Origin: SLFH01 sp050486265 | GTDB taxonomy: Bacteria; Planctomycetota; Phycisphaerae; Phycisphaerales; UBA1924 | DNA length: 64,000 nt | NCBI GenBank assembly: GCA_050486265.1 | Contig: JBJHCY010000012.1 | Span: 26,496-90,495, forward strand | Reading direction: 5' to 3' | Shown: one piece after another, positions 17,952-29,285 of the stretch | Layout: each line of letters opens with the position of its first letter | Position numbering within the stretch: position 1 is the first letter of the stretch | The notes under the pieces: generated by a model | What the model saw: only the letters and a program-made list of their open reading frames with translations | Databases searched by the model: none | What the model was told of the DNA's origin: nothing | Program-made: the position numbers and the translations under genes

Positions 17952-18295
17952 GCCACACCCCCCGCGTACATCCAAAGGACCTGGAAACACAAGGCGACCG
18001 AACCGAGGATGATCGCGCCGCTGGCCGTGAGCTGGGCGGTCCAGACGGCCGACCGGTGCGCCCGCGGGAACAGGCGGTCGCAAACAAAGCACATGAACAC
18101 GAGCTGCCCCGCCGCCAGCGAGGTCACCCCGGCGGTGAACCGGAGCGTCCCGGGCATCGTGTACTCGAAAGACCCGAGCTGCACCGACGCGGGCGCGACC
18201 AGCAGGATCCAGAGCCCCAGCACAGTCCACCCCGCCGCCCAGGGCGTCGCCGAGAGCACCACGAGCAGTCTTGTCGCCCTTCTGTCGAGCTGCAC
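17948..18295 (-). CDS. Small four-helix membrane protein
   Basis: 115 residues, GTG start with GGGAG 5 nt upstream. Four hydrophobic segments take up most of the protein; Cys residues lie in the third and fourth. First gene of the translationally coupled set 18295-14524. No family recognised. A TACACT hexamer at 18345-18340 is a possible -10 for this operon. Confidence 0.6.
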   Translation of the reverse strand: MQLDRRATRLLVVLSATPWAAGWTVLGLWILLVAPASVQLGSFEYTMPGTLRFTAGVTSLAAGQLVFMCFVCDRLFPRAHRSAVWTAQLTASGAIILGSVALCFQVLWMYAGGVA

Positions 18296-18372
18296 GCCGA
18301 CTCCCTTCCGGTCCCGGAGGTCGCGCCGGGTCCGGCCAGAGTGTACCGCGTGCGTCCCGACGCCGGGCGGGC

Positions 18373-20142
18373 TCAGCCCATCGCCATCGTGACGAGGAAC
18401 TCGGCGTTGCTCTTGGTCTTCTTCAGGCGGCTCTTGAGCAGCTCCATCGCTTCGACGGGGTTCATGTCCGACAGGATCTTTCGCAGGCGATAGACCAGCT
18501 CGAGCTCCTTGGGATCCAGCAGGAGTTCCTCGCGTCGGGTGCCGCTGGAGGCGATGTCGATGGCGGGGTAGATCCGCTTGTCGCTCAGGCGCCGGTCCAG
18601 GTGCAGCTCGCTGTTGCCGGTGCCCTTGAACTCCTCGAAGATCACCTCGTCCATCTTCGAGCCGGTGTCGACCAGCGCGGTGCCGATGATGGTGAGGCTG
18701 CCGCCGTTCTCGATGGCGCGTGCGGCGCCGAAGAACTTCTTGGGCTTCTGGAGGGCGTTGGCGTCGATGCCGCCGGTCATGATCTTGCCCGAGTGGGGCA
18801 TCTCGGCGTTGTAGGCCCTGGCCAGGCGCGTGATCGAGTCGAGGAAGATGACGACGTCGTCGCCGAACTCGACCATCCGCTTGGCCTTCTCGATGATCAC
18901 ATCGGCGATCTGCACATGGCGGGAGGATTGCTCGTCGAAGGTGCTGGCGACGACCTCGACATCTTTGCCGCTGTTGCGTCGGAAGTCGGTCACTTCTTCG
19001 GGGCGCTCATCGACGAGGAGCACGAAGATCTTGACCTTGGGGTAGTTCTTGTTGATCGCCTGCGTCATCTGCTGGAGGATGACGGTCTTGCCGGTGCGGG
19101 GCGGGGCGACGATCAGGGCTCGCTGGCCCTTGCCCAGAGGCGTCACCAGGTCGATCACGCGCGACTCGAACTTCTCCGGCGTGGTCTCGAGGACGAACCG
19201 CTCCTCGGGGTGCAGCGGCGTGAGGTCCTCGAAGTTGATCAGGCTGTTGATCGCAGACGGCTCGCGCCCGTTGACCTTCTCGACACGGAGCAGCGCGAAG
19301 TACCGCTCGCTCTCTTTGGGCGGGCGGACGGCCCCGCGGACGACCATCCCCTTGCGCAGGCCGAAGCGCCGGATCTGGCTGGGGCTGACATAGATATCGT
19401 CGGGGCCGGGCAGATAGCTCTGCTCGGGCGAACGCAGGAAGCCGAAGCCGTCGGGCATCACCTCGAGCGTGCCCTCGCCGAACATCAGGCCCTGCTTGGC
19501 GGCCCGCGCCTTGAGGATCTTGAAGATCAGGTCCTGCTTGGGGATCTGGTGGAAGTCCTCCAGGCCCTCGCTCTCGGCGACCTTGAAGACCTCCTCCATC
19601 TCCATCCGCTGGAGCTGCGTGATCGTCAGCGCGTCCTTGGCCTCCTGGTACCCGCTCTTGGCGACAATCCGCTCGAGCTCCGCGGCTTCGCGTTCGAGCT
19701 CCTCGTCGCTGGGCAGGTGGTGGTCGGGCCGGTCGGAAGGACGCCCGCCGCCGGGGCCGCCGCCCCCACCGCCCCCCTTGCGCTTCTTTCGCTTGCGACG
19801 CCCGCCGCGATCGTTCTGGTCCTGCTGGTTGCTGCGCTGGTTCTGGTCCTGGCGCTTGTGGTCGGAGTTGTGGCCCGAGCCGTTGCCCGATCCGCGGGCC
19901 TCGTCGCCCGAAGGCTTCTGCTCTCTGGGCTGCTCGGTCGGCCTGGGCTCCTTCGGGGTCTCGGAAGCCTTCGGCTCTTTGCGCGACTCGGGCTGGGTCT
20001 GCTGCTCGCCGGTGCTCACGGTCGATCCCTCCGATTGGGCCGGGGTCTTTCGCGAACGCGTCTTGCGTTTCGCCGGGGCCTTGGTCCCGCCGCCGCTCTC
20101 GTCGCGGCGATCTTCATCTACGGCTTTGCTCGATCTGGCCAT
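18373..20142 (-). CDS. rho: Transcription termination factor Rho
   Basis: 589 residues against about 420 in E. coli. The extra ~165 are a low-complexity N-terminal extension: Lys/Arg/Ser/Pro, then Gln/Asn/Asp-rich, then RRKRKKRKGGGGGGG. Next come the Rho N-terminal helical domain (about 168-215), the cold-shock RNA-binding domain (222-290, GFGFLRSP) and the hexameric ATPase: Walker A APPRTGKT (346-353), Walker B VVIFLDSITRLARAYN. Such insertions occur in high-GC Rho proteins and can add RNA binding or drive condensate formation. It ends transcription of untranslated RNA. It probably has its own promoter (20451-20422) and a ~270-nt leader. Confidence 0.96.
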   Translation of the reverse strand: MARSSKAVDEDRRDESGGGTKAPAKRKTRSRKTPAQSEGSTVSTGEQQTQPESRKEPKASETPKEPRPTEQPREQKPSGDEARGSGNGSGHNSDHKRQDQNQRSNQQDQNDRGGRRKRKKRKGGGGGGGPGGGRPSDRPDHHLPSDEELEREAAELERIVAKSGYQEAKDALTITQLQRMEMEEVFKVAESEGLEDFHQIPKQDLIFKILKARAAKQGLMFGEGTLEVMPDGFGFLRSPEQSYLPGPDDIYVSPSQIRRFGLRKGMVVRGAVRPPKESERYFALLRVEKVNGREPSAINSLINFEDLTPLHPEERFVLETTPEKFESRVIDLVTPLGKGQRALIVAPPRTGKTVILQQMTQAINKNYPKVKIFVLLVDERPEEVTDFRRNSGKDVEVVASTFDEQSSRHVQIADVIIEKAKRMVEFGDDVVIFLDSITRLARAYNAEMPHSGKIMTGGIDANALQKPKKFFGAARAIENGGSLTIIGTALVDTGSKMDEVIFEEFKGTGNSELHLDRRLSDKRIYPAIDIASSGTRREELLLDPKELELVYRLRKILSDMNPVEAMELLKSRLKKTKSNAEFLVTMAMG

Positions 20143-20421
20143 GTGCCGGTTGCTCTTCTCTTTGCTTGTTCAGACAGGAAACAGGGGCGCGCGCCGGGCC
20201 TGCCTTGGCCCGTGCTGCGGCACAGGTTCGGATCCATCCCACGCCGCGGCCGAGGTACCTGCCGCTGAAATGACCGGGAAGGAATGCTCTCCGCACGCGC
20301 GGACCCGGACAGCCTTGCAGACGATCCGGATGACCTGCCTTCAGGCCGCTAACACGCTCGGGGAGGGGATCTATGGCGAGGGTCACCCGCGGGGCATGGA
20401 TGCCCCACGGCTTCGACGACC

Positions 20422-20451
20422 ATTGTACCCCGATCGCCGCCCGTCAAACAA
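20422..20451 (-). promoter_or_regulatory. Candidate rho promoter with long leader
   Basis: On the minus strand TTGTTT (20451-20446), an 18-bp spacer and TACAAT (20427-20422). TTGACG also overlaps but would leave only 14 bp. Initiation near 20415 gives a ~270-nt untranslated leader before rho (gap 20143-20488, no gene seen). A long leader would suit the autoregulation by attenuation known for rho in other bacteria. Confidence 0.45.
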
Positions 20452-20488
20452 CCCCGGGCCCAGCGCCGCCGATAAAGACGGCTCCGAT

Positions 20489-21097
20489 TCAGTCTCCCAC
20501 GCCGCCCCCAGGCCCCTTTCGGGTCGCTTCAAGGACCGCCCGGGCCTCTTCCAGACGCGGCTTATCGTCCTCGTTCACGATCACGAACCGGCACCGGCGC
20601 CGCTTTTCTTCCAACGGCATCTGGGCGGCCTCGCGCCGGTCGAACTCCTCCTCGTCCCATCCCCGCGTCCGGAGCACACGCTCCAGCCTCGTCGCCCGTG
20701 AGGCCTCGACAAAGACGACCTCGTCGCACTCGCCCTCCAGCCCCGCCTCGAACAGCAGCGGCGCGTCGATGACCACCCCGGGCTTTCCCCGGGCCATTTC
20801 GATCGCCTCCCGGCGGCTCTTCTTGACCAGCGGATGGATCAGCCCCTCCAGGCGCCGGCGTTCGTCGGCGTCGGCGAACACGATCTGCGCCACCCGACGC
20901 CGGTCGATCGCCCCAGACTCGTCGAGGACGCCGGGCCCCCACCAACCGACAAGCTCGTCGCGGACCTCTTGACGCTGCAGCGCCCGCTTGGCCTCGGCGT
21001 CGGAATCGAGCACGAGGCACCCGAGCTCGGCGAACGCGCGCGCCACGGCGCTCTTGCCGCTGCCGATCCCCCCGGCCAGGCCGATGACGGGCGTCAC
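20489..21097 (-). CDS. coaE: Dephospho-CoA kinase
   Basis: 202 residues. P-loop GLAGGIGSGKSAVA at the N-terminus, then DSDAEAKRAL (the family's D-D/A-A region), HPLVKKSRREAI and VIDAPLLFEAGLE, all standard CoaE motifs. It carries out the last step of coenzyme A synthesis, phosphorylating the 3'-OH of dephospho-CoA. The GTG start overlaps the hpt stop (GTGA). It shares an apparent operon with hpt and ppa upstream. Confidence 0.95.
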   Translation of the reverse strand: MTPVIGLAGGIGSGKSAVARAFAELGCLVLDSDAEAKRALQRQEVRDELVGWWGPGVLDESGAIDRRRVAQIVFADADERRRLEGLIHPLVKKSRREAIEMARGKPGVVIDAPLLFEAGLEGECDEVVFVEASRATRLERVLRTRGWDEEEFDRREAAQMPLEEKRRRCRFVIVNEDDKPRLEEARAVLEATRKGPGGGVGD

Positions 21098-21696
21098 GCC
21101 CCGCCTCCCGCCCCATCAGCCGCCTGCGGCGAGATCGCGTCGGGTCTGAGCACCGCGATGTCGGGGTGGTTGCGGTAGTACCCGTCGTAGTCGAGCCCGT
21201 ACCCGACAACGAACTCGTCGGGGATCTCGAAGCCCGCGTAGTCGGGGGTGACCGCCTCGGCTCTGGAGACTTTTTTGTCCAGAAGAACGCAGGTCCGTAC
21301 GCTCGCGGGCGACTGCTCACGCACCAGCGAGGTGATCAGCCCGAGCGTGCGCCCCGAGTCGAGGATGTCGTCGACGATGACCACATGCCGCCCGTGCAGG
21401 TTGTCGGGCAGGGCCGACCGCATCGCCGCCCCGCGCGAGGTCATCGACCGCCCGGGGTAGCTGGAGATCGCCACAAGCTCCAGACGCAGCTTGAACGGCA
21501 GGTGACGGATCAGGTCGGCGACGAACACGATCGCCCCGGTGAGGATCGGGATGAAGACCACCTGCCCGGGCTCGCCATCGGGCCCCTCGGGCCCCATGTC
21601 GCGCACGAGATCTTCGGCGAGATCGCCCGCCATGTCGTGCACGCGGCTTGCGATCCGTTCGCGATCGATCAGCACCCGGTCGATATCCCGGAACAT
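21094..21696 (-). CDS. hpt: Hypoxanthine phosphoribosyltransferase
   Basis: 200 residues from ATG 21696; an in-frame GTG at 21726 would add ten residues that do not fit the family's usual start (MFRDIDRVLIDRERI aligns). PRPP-binding loop VVIVDDILDSGRTL, VVFIPILTGAIVFVADLIR (the PPi loop) and the C-terminal FVVGYGLDYDGYYRN are diagnostic. It salvages hypoxanthine or guanine to IMP or GMP. Coupled to coaE; follows ppa by about 60 bp. Confidence 0.94.
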   Translation of the reverse strand: MFRDIDRVLIDRERIASRVHDMAGDLAEDLVRDMGPEGPDGEPGQVVFIPILTGAIVFVADLIRHLPFKLRLELVAISSYPGRSMTSRGAAMRSALPDNLHGRHVVIVDDILDSGRTLGLITSLVREQSPASVRTCVLLDKKVSRAEAVTPDYAGFEIPDEFVVGYGLDYDGYYRNHPDIAVLRPDAISPQAADGAGGGA

Positions 21697-21756
21697 GGCC
21701 CAGCGTAGGGCGGCATAGGCCTCCACGGCCCGCTGGCAGCCCGCCTCATGGCCCCA

Positions 21757-22317
21757 TCACAACCCCGCCAGCTCCCCCCGCTGGCGGAGCTGCCAGTAGC
21801 GGGCGAGCGCATCCTCGATGACGGCGTGGGCCGCCTCGGCGGGCATGATCTCGTCGACCTCGACCGACTTCTCCTCAAGCTGCTTGTAGTCCTCGAAGAA
21901 CCGCTTGAGCATCTTGAAGGTGTGGACGGGGAAGTTGCTCGCCTTGCTGTAGTCGGCGTACTCGGGGTCGTTGACGAGCACGGAGATGATCTTGTGATCC
22001 GGCTGGCCGTCGTCGACCATCGTCATCAGCCCGACCACCCGGGCCTCGCAGACGCACAGGCCGGGGATCTTCTCGGCGCAGAAGACCAGAATGTCCAAGG
22101 GGTCGTCGTCCTCGGCCATCGTCTGGGGGATAAACCCGTAGTTGGCCGGGTAGTACACCGCCGAGGAGAGCACCCGGTCGAGCTTGAGCATGCCGGACTT
22201 CTTGTCCAGCTCGTACTTGTTGCTCGATCCTTTGGGGATCTCGATGATCGCCTTGACATGCTCGGGGAGGGCGTGCTTGTCGGTCGCGGGGGTGACATCG
22301 TGCCAGGGGTTGATCAT
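21757..22317 (-). CDS. ppa: Inorganic pyrophosphatase (family I)
   Basis: 186 residues, the usual size. IIEIPKGSSNKYELDK, the metal-binding signature EDDDPLDILVF and the YYPANYGFIPQT block are conserved. It hydrolyses PPi released in biosynthesis, including the PPi made by Hpt encoded just downstream. First gene of the ppa-hpt-coaE group. Divergent from pgi with 127 bp between. The soluble enzyme is present, so PPi removal does not depend only on a membrane-bound proton pump. Confidence 0.95.
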   Translation of the reverse strand: MINPWHDVTPATDKHALPEHVKAIIEIPKGSSNKYELDKKSGMLKLDRVLSSAVYYPANYGFIPQTMAEDDDPLDILVFCAEKIPGLCVCEARVVGLMTMVDDGQPDHKIISVLVNDPEYADYSKASNFPVHTFKMLKRFFEDYKQLEEKSVEVDEIMPAEAAHAVIEDALARYWQLRQRGELAGL

Positions 22318-22432
22318 CGGGGTGCGTCCTGGGGGTTCTTTCGGAAGGGCCTGCCCGGCCGGGGGCGAGCCGCCGGGCCGCTGAGCGTAGCCGGGGGGAT
22401 CGCCGATCCTCCACGATCGACCGAGATTCCGC

Positions 22433-22438
22433 TACCCT
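22433..22438 (+). promoter_or_regulatory. Candidate -10 (TACCCT) of a leaderless pgi transcript
   Basis: TACCCT ends 6 nt before the ATG at 22445, the same geometry as for polA and the WecA-like gene. No SD precedes the ATG (GATGCC). No recognisable -35. Confidence 0.4.
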
Positions 22439-22444
22439 GATGCC

Positions 22445-23860
<1,416 letters not shown>

Positions 23861-23976
23861 GGCGCTGGGTGTGATATGGCATAGACACCCGAAACCTTGA
23901 CGCCGATCCCTGAGCGAAGCGAAGGGTCGGGTCGCTTCATCTGACCGCACACTGACTCGCATCTGTGACGCAATGA

Positions 23977-23999
23977 CACTGGCGGACAAGCCGCCAGTG
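23977..23999. repeat. Stem-loop repeat, copy 1
   Basis: CACTGGCGG - ACAAG - CCGCCAGTG: a perfect 9-bp stem with a 5-nt loop. The identical stem with loop ACGAG lies at 50120-50142, and flanking bases (GA before, CC before CA after) are also shared, so this is a dispersed element rather than a chance hairpin. The same gap (23861-24017) contains the CTGAGCGAAGCGAAG repeat (23910-23924). It sits between convergent genes, so it may also slow transcription. Confidence 0.6.
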
Positions 24000-24017
24000 C
24001 CGCAGATCTGTTTCCGA

Positions 24018-24518
24018 TTACTTCGGCCCCCACCCGTTCGCGCCGTCTTTGAGCAGCGCGAACATGTGCCACGCGCCGTTGAACGGATCGCCGGGGCCGA
24101 AGGTCGCTTTGCCGGTGCGGATGATCGTGGCGTCGTCCTGCCGGTAGAGCGCGCTCACGCCGGGCCAGACCTTGCCCGGCTCGGGCTCGAAGCCCAGGTC
24201 GGCGTTGAAGCTCGAACCCTTCGTCGAGACCATGCGGAACTTCCAGCCGCGTTCTGCGGCGAACTCGCGCTGCACCGACGGCTCGTCGGGCGAAGCGAGC
24301 ACGAAAGCGGCGCGGTCTTCCAGATGGCGCAGCAGCCCGTTGAACCCGTCGGCCCACATGGTGCAATACGCGCAGCGCCTGCCCATGTTGTGGATCACCA
24401 GCAGATCACGCTTGCCGCCAAAGAGATCGGCGAGCGAGACCTTGCCTTCGGGTGTGGCGAATGAGTACTCGCCGACGGGTTCGGCGAGGTCGTGCTGCGG
24501 CGTGTCGTCTTGAGGCAC
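24018..24518 (-). CDS. DUF899 family thioredoxin-fold protein
   Basis: 166 residues from a GTG with GGAG 8 nt upstream. HNMGRRCAYCTMWADGFNG is the hallmark of DUF899 (AhpC/TSA-like) proteins; the CxxC (CAYC) could be redox active. DUF899 proteins usually run ~220-250 residues, so this is a shorter form. A role in peroxide or thiol chemistry is plausible but unproven. No signal peptide. Stands alone. Confidence 0.8.
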   Translation of the reverse strand: MPQDDTPQHDLAEPVGEYSFATPEGKVSLADLFGGKRDLLVIHNMGRRCAYCTMWADGFNGLLRHLEDRAAFVLASPDEPSVQREFAAERGWKFRMVSTKGSSFNADLGFEPEPGKVWPGVSALYRQDDATIIRTGKATFGPGDPFNGAWHMFALLKDGANGWGPK

Positions 24519-25038
24519 TTTGAGACTCCGGCCAAAGGCGTTCCAGGCGCGAGCATATCAAAGACTCCGCGGCCAGCGGTCCGCCCATCGACGGGCGATG
24601 CACGCTCCTGCCGCGCCTTAGACGCCCCGGGCACGCCCGCCATCGCAGGATGACCGCTCGGGCCCGGCTTGAGGCTCAGGTCGCCCCGCGCGCCCAGCGA
24701 TTATCGGGCAAACACCCCTTGCTTCGGGCGCCCGATTGCTGTAGCGTGCGTGTGTCAGGCGGCCAATCTTCGGGCGGCCGGCTCGGATGCGTTCTTGCGT
24801 CCACGCCCGCCCACGGCAAGCCTCCGGCCGGTCCCCCGCTCGACCGCCACCAAACAGACGCTCATCCCCGACGAGCCGACAGTTGTCCGGGCGCTTGGAG
24901 GAGGCGCCCGCGCGCAGCGTCGGCCGTCGGTCTTTTTGGGAGGGGCGTGGGGTGTGGGGCGATGGGGCGTGGGTTCCGGAAACGAAAACGCCGCCCTTCC
25001 GAAGGGCGGCGTCGTTGTTCTTGGTGTTGCAGCGTCTG
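24519..25038. other. 520-bp gap without a credible gene
   Basis: Frames crossing this stretch have no recognisable protein and run into the neighbouring gene antisense. It holds a 7-bp inverted pair (ATCGGGC 24703-24709, GCCCGAT 24730-24736), G-rich direct repeats near 24945-24972 (GTGGGG/GTGGGC) and, at its end, the terminator of the oligopeptidase gene. No tmRNA, RNase P or SRP RNA signature recognised. Confidence 0.5.
24982..25011 (-). terminator. Rho-independent terminator of the oligopeptidase gene
   Basis: A 10-bp G/C-rich stem (24989-24998 with 25002-25011, loop CCG), followed on the minus strand by TTTTCGTT. It lies 27 bp after the stop at 25039. Confidence 0.8.
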
Positions 25039-27222
<2,184 letters not shown>

Positions 27223-27325
27223 CTGGAGGTCTCCGTGAGAACGAAAAATCGTGTACGGCGAGGATCGTACCGCCGACCCGGCCCCGCGTTGCCGAAGTAT
27301 TGTGTGTCGGAGGCCCTGATCGCCC

Positions 27326-28075
27326 ATGACCGGGTTTGAGCCGTTCAGCCTGCAGCACGCGATCGTCGTCACCTTCTGCCTGGGGGTGATGGCGGCGTTC
27401 GTCTGGCTGGGCGTCATCGCCGGCGATCGAGAGCGTTGGGTCCGCTACGGGTGGGTCGGGCTCTGTGTCATCGCCGAGAGCGTGACCGGCTGGTACTGGC
27501 TGACCAACTGGGACCCCGGGGTGAGCCTGCCCCTGCATGTCTGCAACATCGCCTCGCTGCTGGCGCCGGTCGCCCTGCTCTTCCCGGCCCGATGGCTGCG
27601 GGTCATCCTCTACTTCTGGGGCATCGGCCTCTCGACCCAGGCCTTCCTCACCCCCCTCGTCCACGAGGGCACCGCCTTCTGGCTCTTCTGGATCAACCAC
27701 ACCCAGATCGTCGGCACGGCGGTCTACCTGCTGGTCATCGAGGGCTACCGCCCCGACTGGCGCGACTACCGCAACATCACCGTCATCAACGCGGGCTATA
27801 TCGTGGGCATCAGCGCCATCAACCTCTCGTTCGGCTTCAACTACGCCTACATCGGCAACCAGCTCCCCGAGACGACCACGCTCATGCACAAGTTCGGGCC
27901 CTGGCCATGGCGGGTCTTTGTCGCGTGGGCGATCGTACAGGCGGTCTTCGCGGCCATGGTCGCCGTCTGGATGCCGTGGACAGGCCAAGACGAACTCGAA
28001 GACTCCGCCTTCGACAGCGTCTCGCCTTCGGGCGATCCCAACGACGACTCGGGCGAACTCGCCAGCCCCCGATGA
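27326..28075 (+). CDS. YwaF-like integral membrane protein (TIGR02206 type)
   Basis: 249 residues, seven hydrophobic segments. The SLPLHVCNIASLLAPVAL motif after the second helix, the WGIGLSTQAFLTPL stretch and INHTQIV correspond to the conserved blocks of the YwaF/TIGR02206 family (bacterial 7TM proteins of unknown function). SD GGAGG lies 12 nt upstream of the ATG. The C-terminus is an acidic cytoplasmic tail. Function unknown. Confidence 0.75.
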   Translation: MTGFEPFSLQHAIVVTFCLGVMAAFVWLGVIAGDRERWVRYGWVGLCVIAESVTGWYWLTNWDPGVSLPLHVCNIASLLAPVALLFPARWLRVILYFWGIGLSTQAFLTPLVHEGTAFWLFWINHTQIVGTAVYLLVIEGYRPDWRDYRNITVINAGYIVGISAINLSFGFNYAYIGNQLPETTTLMHKFGPWPWRVFVAWAIVQAVFAAMVAVWMPWTGQDELEDSAFDSVSPSGDPNDDSGELASPR

Positions 28076-28145
28076 CCCCGGCGCCGATGACCTGGGCCCC
28101 ACCGACCCCGCCCGCCGGACGCTCGCGGGCGGCGGCCGATCTCTC

Positions 28146-28151
28146 TAGACT
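28146..28151 (+). promoter_or_regulatory. Candidate -10 (TAGACT) of a leaderless transcript
   Basis: TAGACT ends exactly 6 nt before the GTG at 28158, with no SD between them. Same arrangement as polA and pgi. Confidence 0.4.
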
Positions 28152-28157
28152 CGGCCC

Positions 28158-29285
28158 GTGACCCTCCCCGTCCTGCTGCTCGCACTGCTCGCCTTCGCCA
28201 TCGCCTGCCCGGCGACCTGGGCGATCATCCGCGTCAGCCGCAGGCTCGGCGCGATCGATACCGAGCCGATGCCGGGCCAGGAGAAGATGACCCGCCGTGC
28301 GATCCCCAACACGGGCGGGATCGCCATCGTGCTCGGGTTCGCGCTGCCGATGCTGCTGGGGCTCCTGGCGGTCGGCCTCGCCCCGGGCGCCGTGACCCGC
28401 CTCGTCCCGGCGCTGGCCAAACACATCGAGGGGATCGCGGAGGTCATCCCCGACGCGGCGGTCCTCCTCGTCGCGCTCTTGGGCCTGCACGCCCTCGGCC
28501 TCGCCGACGACCGCAGGCCCCTCGGCCCGTTCATCAAGCTCGGGGTCATGCTCGGGCTCTCGCTGGCGGTCGTCCGCTTCACCGACACCCGCCTGCTGAT
28601 GCTGCTCGACAGATATGACGGCGGGGCGTGGCTGAGCATCGCCCTGACCGTCCTCTGGTTCGGTGTCGTCATCAACGCCATGAACTTCATGGACAACATG
28701 GACGGCCTCGCCGGAGGGACCGCAGCGGTCGCCTCGGCCTTCTTTCTCGCCGCGGCCCTCATCAACGGACAGTGGTTCATCGCGGCCTGTCTCGCCCTGC
28801 TGCTCGGGGCGTGCCTGGGCTTTCTCGTCTGGAACTTCGCGCCCGCGAAGATCTTCATGGGCGACGGGGGTTCGCTGGCGCTGGGCTTTCTGCTCGCCTT
28901 CCTGACCACGCGCACGACCTACTACGACCCGGCGACGGCCGGCGGGTGGTACGCCGTCTTCATGCCGCTGCTCGTGCTGGCCGTCCCGCTCTACGACTTT
29001 GTCAGCGTGACGCTCATCCGCATCAGCCAGGGGAAAAGCCCGTTCGTCGGCGACCTCCAGCACTTCTCCCACCGCCTCCACCGGCGGGGGCTGAGCGTCC
29101 GCCAGACGGCGCTGGTCGTCTACGGCGCCACCGCCATCACCGGCGTCGGAGGCATCGCCCTCGCCTCGCTGGAACCCTGGCAGGCGATCCTGGTCGGTCT
29201 GCAGACCATCCTCGTGCTCGGCGTGATCGCCCTGTTCGAGTTCGGCAGCGCCACACCCCAGAGCAAACGGCAGCATCAACCGTGA
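28158..29285 (+). CDS. Undecaprenyl-phosphate sugar-1-phosphate transferase (WecA/MraY family)
   Basis: 375 residues with about ten membrane helices. Conserved cytoplasmic loops: LGLADDRRPLGP (Asp-Asp), NFMDNMDGLAGG, IFMGDGGSLALGF and HFSHRLHRRGLS, all hallmarks of the polyprenyl-phosphate N-acetylhexosamine-1-P transferase family. HFSHRLHR is the WecA/TagO-type His loop rather than the MraY one. It would load the first sugar-P onto undecaprenyl phosphate for surface polysaccharide synthesis. It is coupled (GTGA overlap) to an O-antigen ligase-like gene, which supports that role. Confidence 0.9.
   Translation: MTLPVLLLALLAFAIACPATWAIIRVSRRLGAIDTEPMPGQEKMTRRAIPNTGGIAIVLGFALPMLLGLLAVGLAPGAVTRLVPALAKHIEGIAEVIPDAAVLLVALLGLHALGLADDRRPLGPFIKLGVMLGLSLAVVRFTDTRLLMLLDRYDGGAWLSIALTVLWFGVVINAMNFMDNMDGLAGGTAAVASAFFLAAALINGQWFIAACLALLLGACLGFLVWNFAPAKIFMGDGGSLALGFLLAFLTTRTTYYDPATAGGWYAVFMPLLVLAVPLYDFVSVTLIRISQGKSPFVGDLQHFSHRLHRRGLSVRQTALVVYGATAITGVGGIALASLEPWQAILVGLQTILVLGVIALFEFGSATPQSKRQHQP

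Noticed and set aside
22318..22444. Promoter for ppa with TACGCT -10
   Set aside because: A TACGCT hexamer exists on the minus strand, but no supporting -35 at 16-18 bp, so not listed as a feature.
24519..25038. tmRNA, RNase P RNA or SRP RNA gene
   Set aside because: Looked for the characteristic conserved boxes and tRNA-like ends; none found.
28628..29281. Longer N-terminal start for the O-antigen ligase-like gene
   Set aside because: The upstream part of the frame overlaps the conserved WecA-like gene; GTG 29282 overlaps its stop and begins a sensible protein.
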